Below, piece by piece: positions 5,917-7,590 of a DNA stretch of 7,590 bases (the stretch's first letter is position 1; every line of letters begins with the position of its first letter). The notes below the pieces were generated by a model that saw only the letters and a program-made list of their open reading frames with translations, did not search any database and was not told the DNA's origin. The stretch is from NCBI GenBank assembly GCA_943324925.2, contig CALPNL020000093.1, positions 1 to 7,590 of the forward strand. Reading direction: 5' to 3'. A program made the position numbers and the translations under genes. Source of the stretch: Chitinophaga pinensis (GTDB lineage: Bacteria > Bacteroidota > Bacteroidia > Flavobacteriales > Flavobacteriaceae).

Positions 5917-6999
5917 TTATTTGCTTTTCAAAGCAGAATATGGCTTTTGGATCAATATATTAAATTCAGAAGCATTGAATTTATTATCGGTAATACCAAA
6001 ATAGTATTTAAACTCATTTCCATTCCATAAATATTTTACTCCCGGGGTATCTTTTCCTGTTCCTAAAACATTCCAAAACGGAATGACTTCAATAATTTTA
6101 TAAGGATATTTTGCTCCAGCAAATTTGAAAAAGTCTGGAATTAAATCGGCTTCCTCATTCATAAAGATGATTCTAATTTCTGGAAAATTTTTATCTTTCG
6201 CCTTCATCTCAGTCAATTCTTTAGCTACTTCTCGGCAGTGATCGCAACCTGGAACAAAAAAGCAAAGTGTTTTTCTCCCTTTATCGATAGAAGCAAAATA
6301 AGAACTATATCCTGATTTATGCGGTACAGGTTCGTCTTTAATTTCGGCAACAATTTTCTTAACAGTATCTGTCTTTTTTATTTCAACCACTGGTTCCGAT
6401 TTTAAAGTATCCATTATTTCATTTGAAACAGCCTCTTCTGTTTCAGTACCGGTAACATCAACTAAATTAGATTCTGCTTGCATTGGAGCTAACATAAATA
6501 ATAGTAAAATAAAAGCCAAAGTGGTTGAAGTTAATATCCAAAAATTACTTTTGCTTTCATCTTTTTTAGGCATCACTTTAAGTAAAATAACTAATAACAC
6601 CATTGCAACAACATTTTTTAAAATAGCTTCAATAGGTGTCATAGGTAATAAACTTCCGAAGCAACCGCAGTTTCCAGAGTTACCACCATCTTGAAAAGTA
6701 ACAATGGTTAAATGGGTGGTAAATACAGCTAACATCAATAAAGTAGCAGGAATTACTAATTTTCTTAAGTAATGCTTTTGCAGAATTAATAGTCCAAGAG
6801 CAAATTCTATTCCTATCAAAATTCTTGAAAAAAACGGTGCTACCTCACCAGAAAAACCAAGGGGATATAACTGTTTCACTTCAAATGTTGAAATTGCAAA
6901 ATAAGGAGATGGATATAATTTGGCAACTGCCGACAATAAAAATAAAAAGGAAATACAAATTCTAATGGCTATGGGAACATATTTTTCTTTAGCTGTCAT
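5917..6999 (-). CDS. MauE/DoxX-like membrane protein fused to a C-terminal thioredoxin-like domain (BT_3928-like family)
   Basis: A 360-residue protein in two parts. Residues 1-143 form four membrane helices (about 10-27, 57-73, 82-102, 124-142) of the DoxX/MauE type, with a Cys pair in the loop NSGNCGCFGS (C111, C113) that is characteristic of MauE-like proteins. A fifth helix (152-172) leads to an acidic, Thr/Glu-rich linker (173-230). A thioredoxin-like domain follows, with KTLCFFVPGCDHC (C246, CxxC at 252-255) and a likely cis-Pro P319 in DTPGVKYLW. Five helices and cysteine placement suggest the last domain is periplasmic. MauE helps form disulfides in methylamine dehydrogenase, but no mau genes are present, so a general redox role is inferred. 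I recall related fusions annotated as BT_3928 family in Bacteroidota. The gene is 15 bp downstream of the DUF1599 gene and followed by a TlpA-like thioredoxin, so the three are probably co-transcribed. Confidence 0.82.
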   Translation of the reverse strand: MTAKEKYVPIAIRICISFLFLLSAVAKLYPSPYFAISTFEVKQLYPLGFSGEVAPFFSRILIGIEFALGLLILQKHYLRKLVIPATLLMLAVFTTHLTIVTFQDGGNSGNCGCFGSLLPMTPIEAILKNVVAMVLLVILLKVMPKKDESKSNFWILTSTTLAFILLLFMLAPMQAESNLVDVTGTETEEAVSNEIMDTLKSEPVVEIKKTDTVKKIVAEIKDEPVPHKSGYSSYFASIDKGRKTLCFFVPGCDHCREVAKELTEMKAKDKNFPEIRIIFMNEEADLIPDFFKFAGAKYPYKIIEVIPFWNVLGTGKDTPGVKYLWNGNEFKYYFGITDNKFNASEFNILIQKPYSALKSK

Positions 7000-7014
7000 A
7001 ATAGATGATATTTA

Positions 7015-7557
7015 TTATTTATGAAAATTCATTAAAATAAGAGCAAAAACAGCGTAATTAATCATGTCTTGATAATTGGCATCAATACCTTCAGAAACCA
7101 GCGTTTTCCCTTTATTATCTTCAATTTGCTTCACGCGAAGTAACTTTTGCAGAATCAAATCCGTTAGAGAATTAACCCGCATCTCTCGCCAAGCTTCACC
7201 GTAGTCATGGTTTTTATTTTCCATCAATTCTTTGGTTTCATTGATTTTGGCATCATAATGCCAAGTGGCTTTTTCCACATCTAAATCAGGCTGGTCTACT
7301 GTTCCCAATTCCAATTGGATTAAAGCCATAATAGAATAATTAATGATCCCAATGAACTCACCCGCTTCTCCTTCATCTATTTTACGAACTTCATTTTCTT
7401 GTAAACTACGAATTCTTTGTGCCTTAATATAAATTTGATCTGTTAATGATGGCAATCTTAGAATTCGCCATGCACTTCCATAATCTTTCATTTTATTGAC
7501 AAACAAAGTTCTGCATATTGAAATTACCTTATCGTATTCTTGAGAAGTAGTATCCAT
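7015..7557 (-). CDS. DUF1599 (Nmad1-type) protein with two tandem copies of the domain
   Basis: A 180-residue soluble, probably cytoplasmic and mostly helical protein made of two copies of the same domain. Copy 1 (about 22-83) has NKMKDYGSAWRILRLPSLTD, then K45 and R48, EN at 54-55 and INYSIMAL. Copy 2 (about 115-177) has NKNHDYGEAWREMRVNSLTD, then K138 and R141, DN at 147-148 and INYAVFAL. The offset is 93-94 residues. DUF1599, also called nucleotide modification associated domain 1, has phage relatives linked to modified DNA bases; the helical pattern with a D/E-rich INY helix also recalls MazG-like nucleotide pyrophosphatases. That comparison is inference, and no function is established for the chromosomal Bacteroidota form. 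It is the first visible gene of the leftward run, starting 33 bp from the window edge. The ATG at 7557 fits the domain start. Confidence 0.82.
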   Translation of the reverse strand: MDTTSQEYDKVISICRTLFVNKMKDYGSAWRILRLPSLTDQIYIKAQRIRSLQENEVRKIDEGEAGEFIGIINYSIMALIQLELGTVDQPDLDVEKATWHYDAKINETKELMENKNHDYGEAWREMRVNSLTDLILQKLLRVKQIEDNKGKTLVSEGIDANYQDMINYAVFALILMNFHK

Positions 7558-7566
7558 TTATTGATG

Positions 7567-7574
7567 TATATTTG
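7567..7574 (+). promoter_or_regulatory. Possible plus-strand -7 element at the right edge (divergent gene outside window)
   Basis: TATATTTG on the plus strand matches the Bacteroidota -7 consensus TAnnTTTG. A TTG at 7540-7542 lies 24 bp upstream, slightly too far for an ideal -33 element. It faces rightward, away from the DUF1599 gene, so it would serve a gene beyond the edge. On the minus strand, TTTG at 7587-7590 could be the end of the promoter for the DUF1599 gene, but the rest is outside the window. Both are weak. Confidence 0.25.
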
Positions 7575-7590
7575 TATAAATTTCATCAAA

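Noticed and set aside
1..7590. Search for a novel defence system, mobile element, CRISPR array or RNA gene
   Set aside because: All nine genes fall in recognisable families, gaps are short, and no direct-repeat arrays, transposase, integrase, toxin-antitoxin pair or tRNA/rRNA-like sequence was seen. The only candidate for something undescribed is the ether-lipid gene pair.

Overview
The window looks like chromosomal DNA from a member of the Flavobacteriaceae, probably Flavobacterium or a close relative. The evidence is very AT-rich sequence, A-rich leaders in place of clear Shine-Dalgarno sites, a candidate promoter with the Bacteroidota -7 consensus TAnnTTTG, and protein families typical of the phylum (DUF1599, the BT_3928-like DoxX/MauE-thioredoxin fusion, the DUF5118/DUF5117 metalloprotease). 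The genus is inferred. All nine genes lie on the minus strand, so transcription runs from right to left.

Right part (7557 down to 3239): six genes follow one another, namely a duplicated DUF1599 protein, a membrane MauE/DoxX-like protein fused to a thioredoxin-like domain, a TlpA-type thioredoxin, triosephosphate isomerase (tpiA), ribosomal protein L11 methyltransferase (prmA) and the ClpS protease adaptor. The gaps are 15, 69, 91, 132 and 28 bp. I saw no convincing internal terminator, so this may be one housekeeping transcript, possibly with an extra start before prmA. The two gaps flanking tpiA carry related purine-rich low-complexity sequence. A small hairpin with a short T-run follows clpS.

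Middle (3178 down to 1211): two membrane enzymes are almost fused, with the TAA of the first only three bases from the ATG of the second. The first is a fatty acid hydroxylase-superfamily protein that strongly resembles animal alkylglycerol monooxygenase (AGMO/TMEM195). The second is a YhhN/TMEM86-type lysoplasmalogenase. Together they suggest a two-gene ether-lipid cleavage unit, which is the most interesting point in the window.

Left part (1058 to the window edge): this is the N-terminal 352 codons of an exported zinc-dependent metalloprotease of the DUF5118/DUF5117/DUF4953 type. It has its own candidate promoter, and the catalytic part lies outside the window.

I found no RNA genes, insertion sequences, CRISPR arrays or phage genes. 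No gap between genes exceeds 152 bp. Apart from the ether-lipid pair and the redox pair, this is ordinary conserved chromosome.
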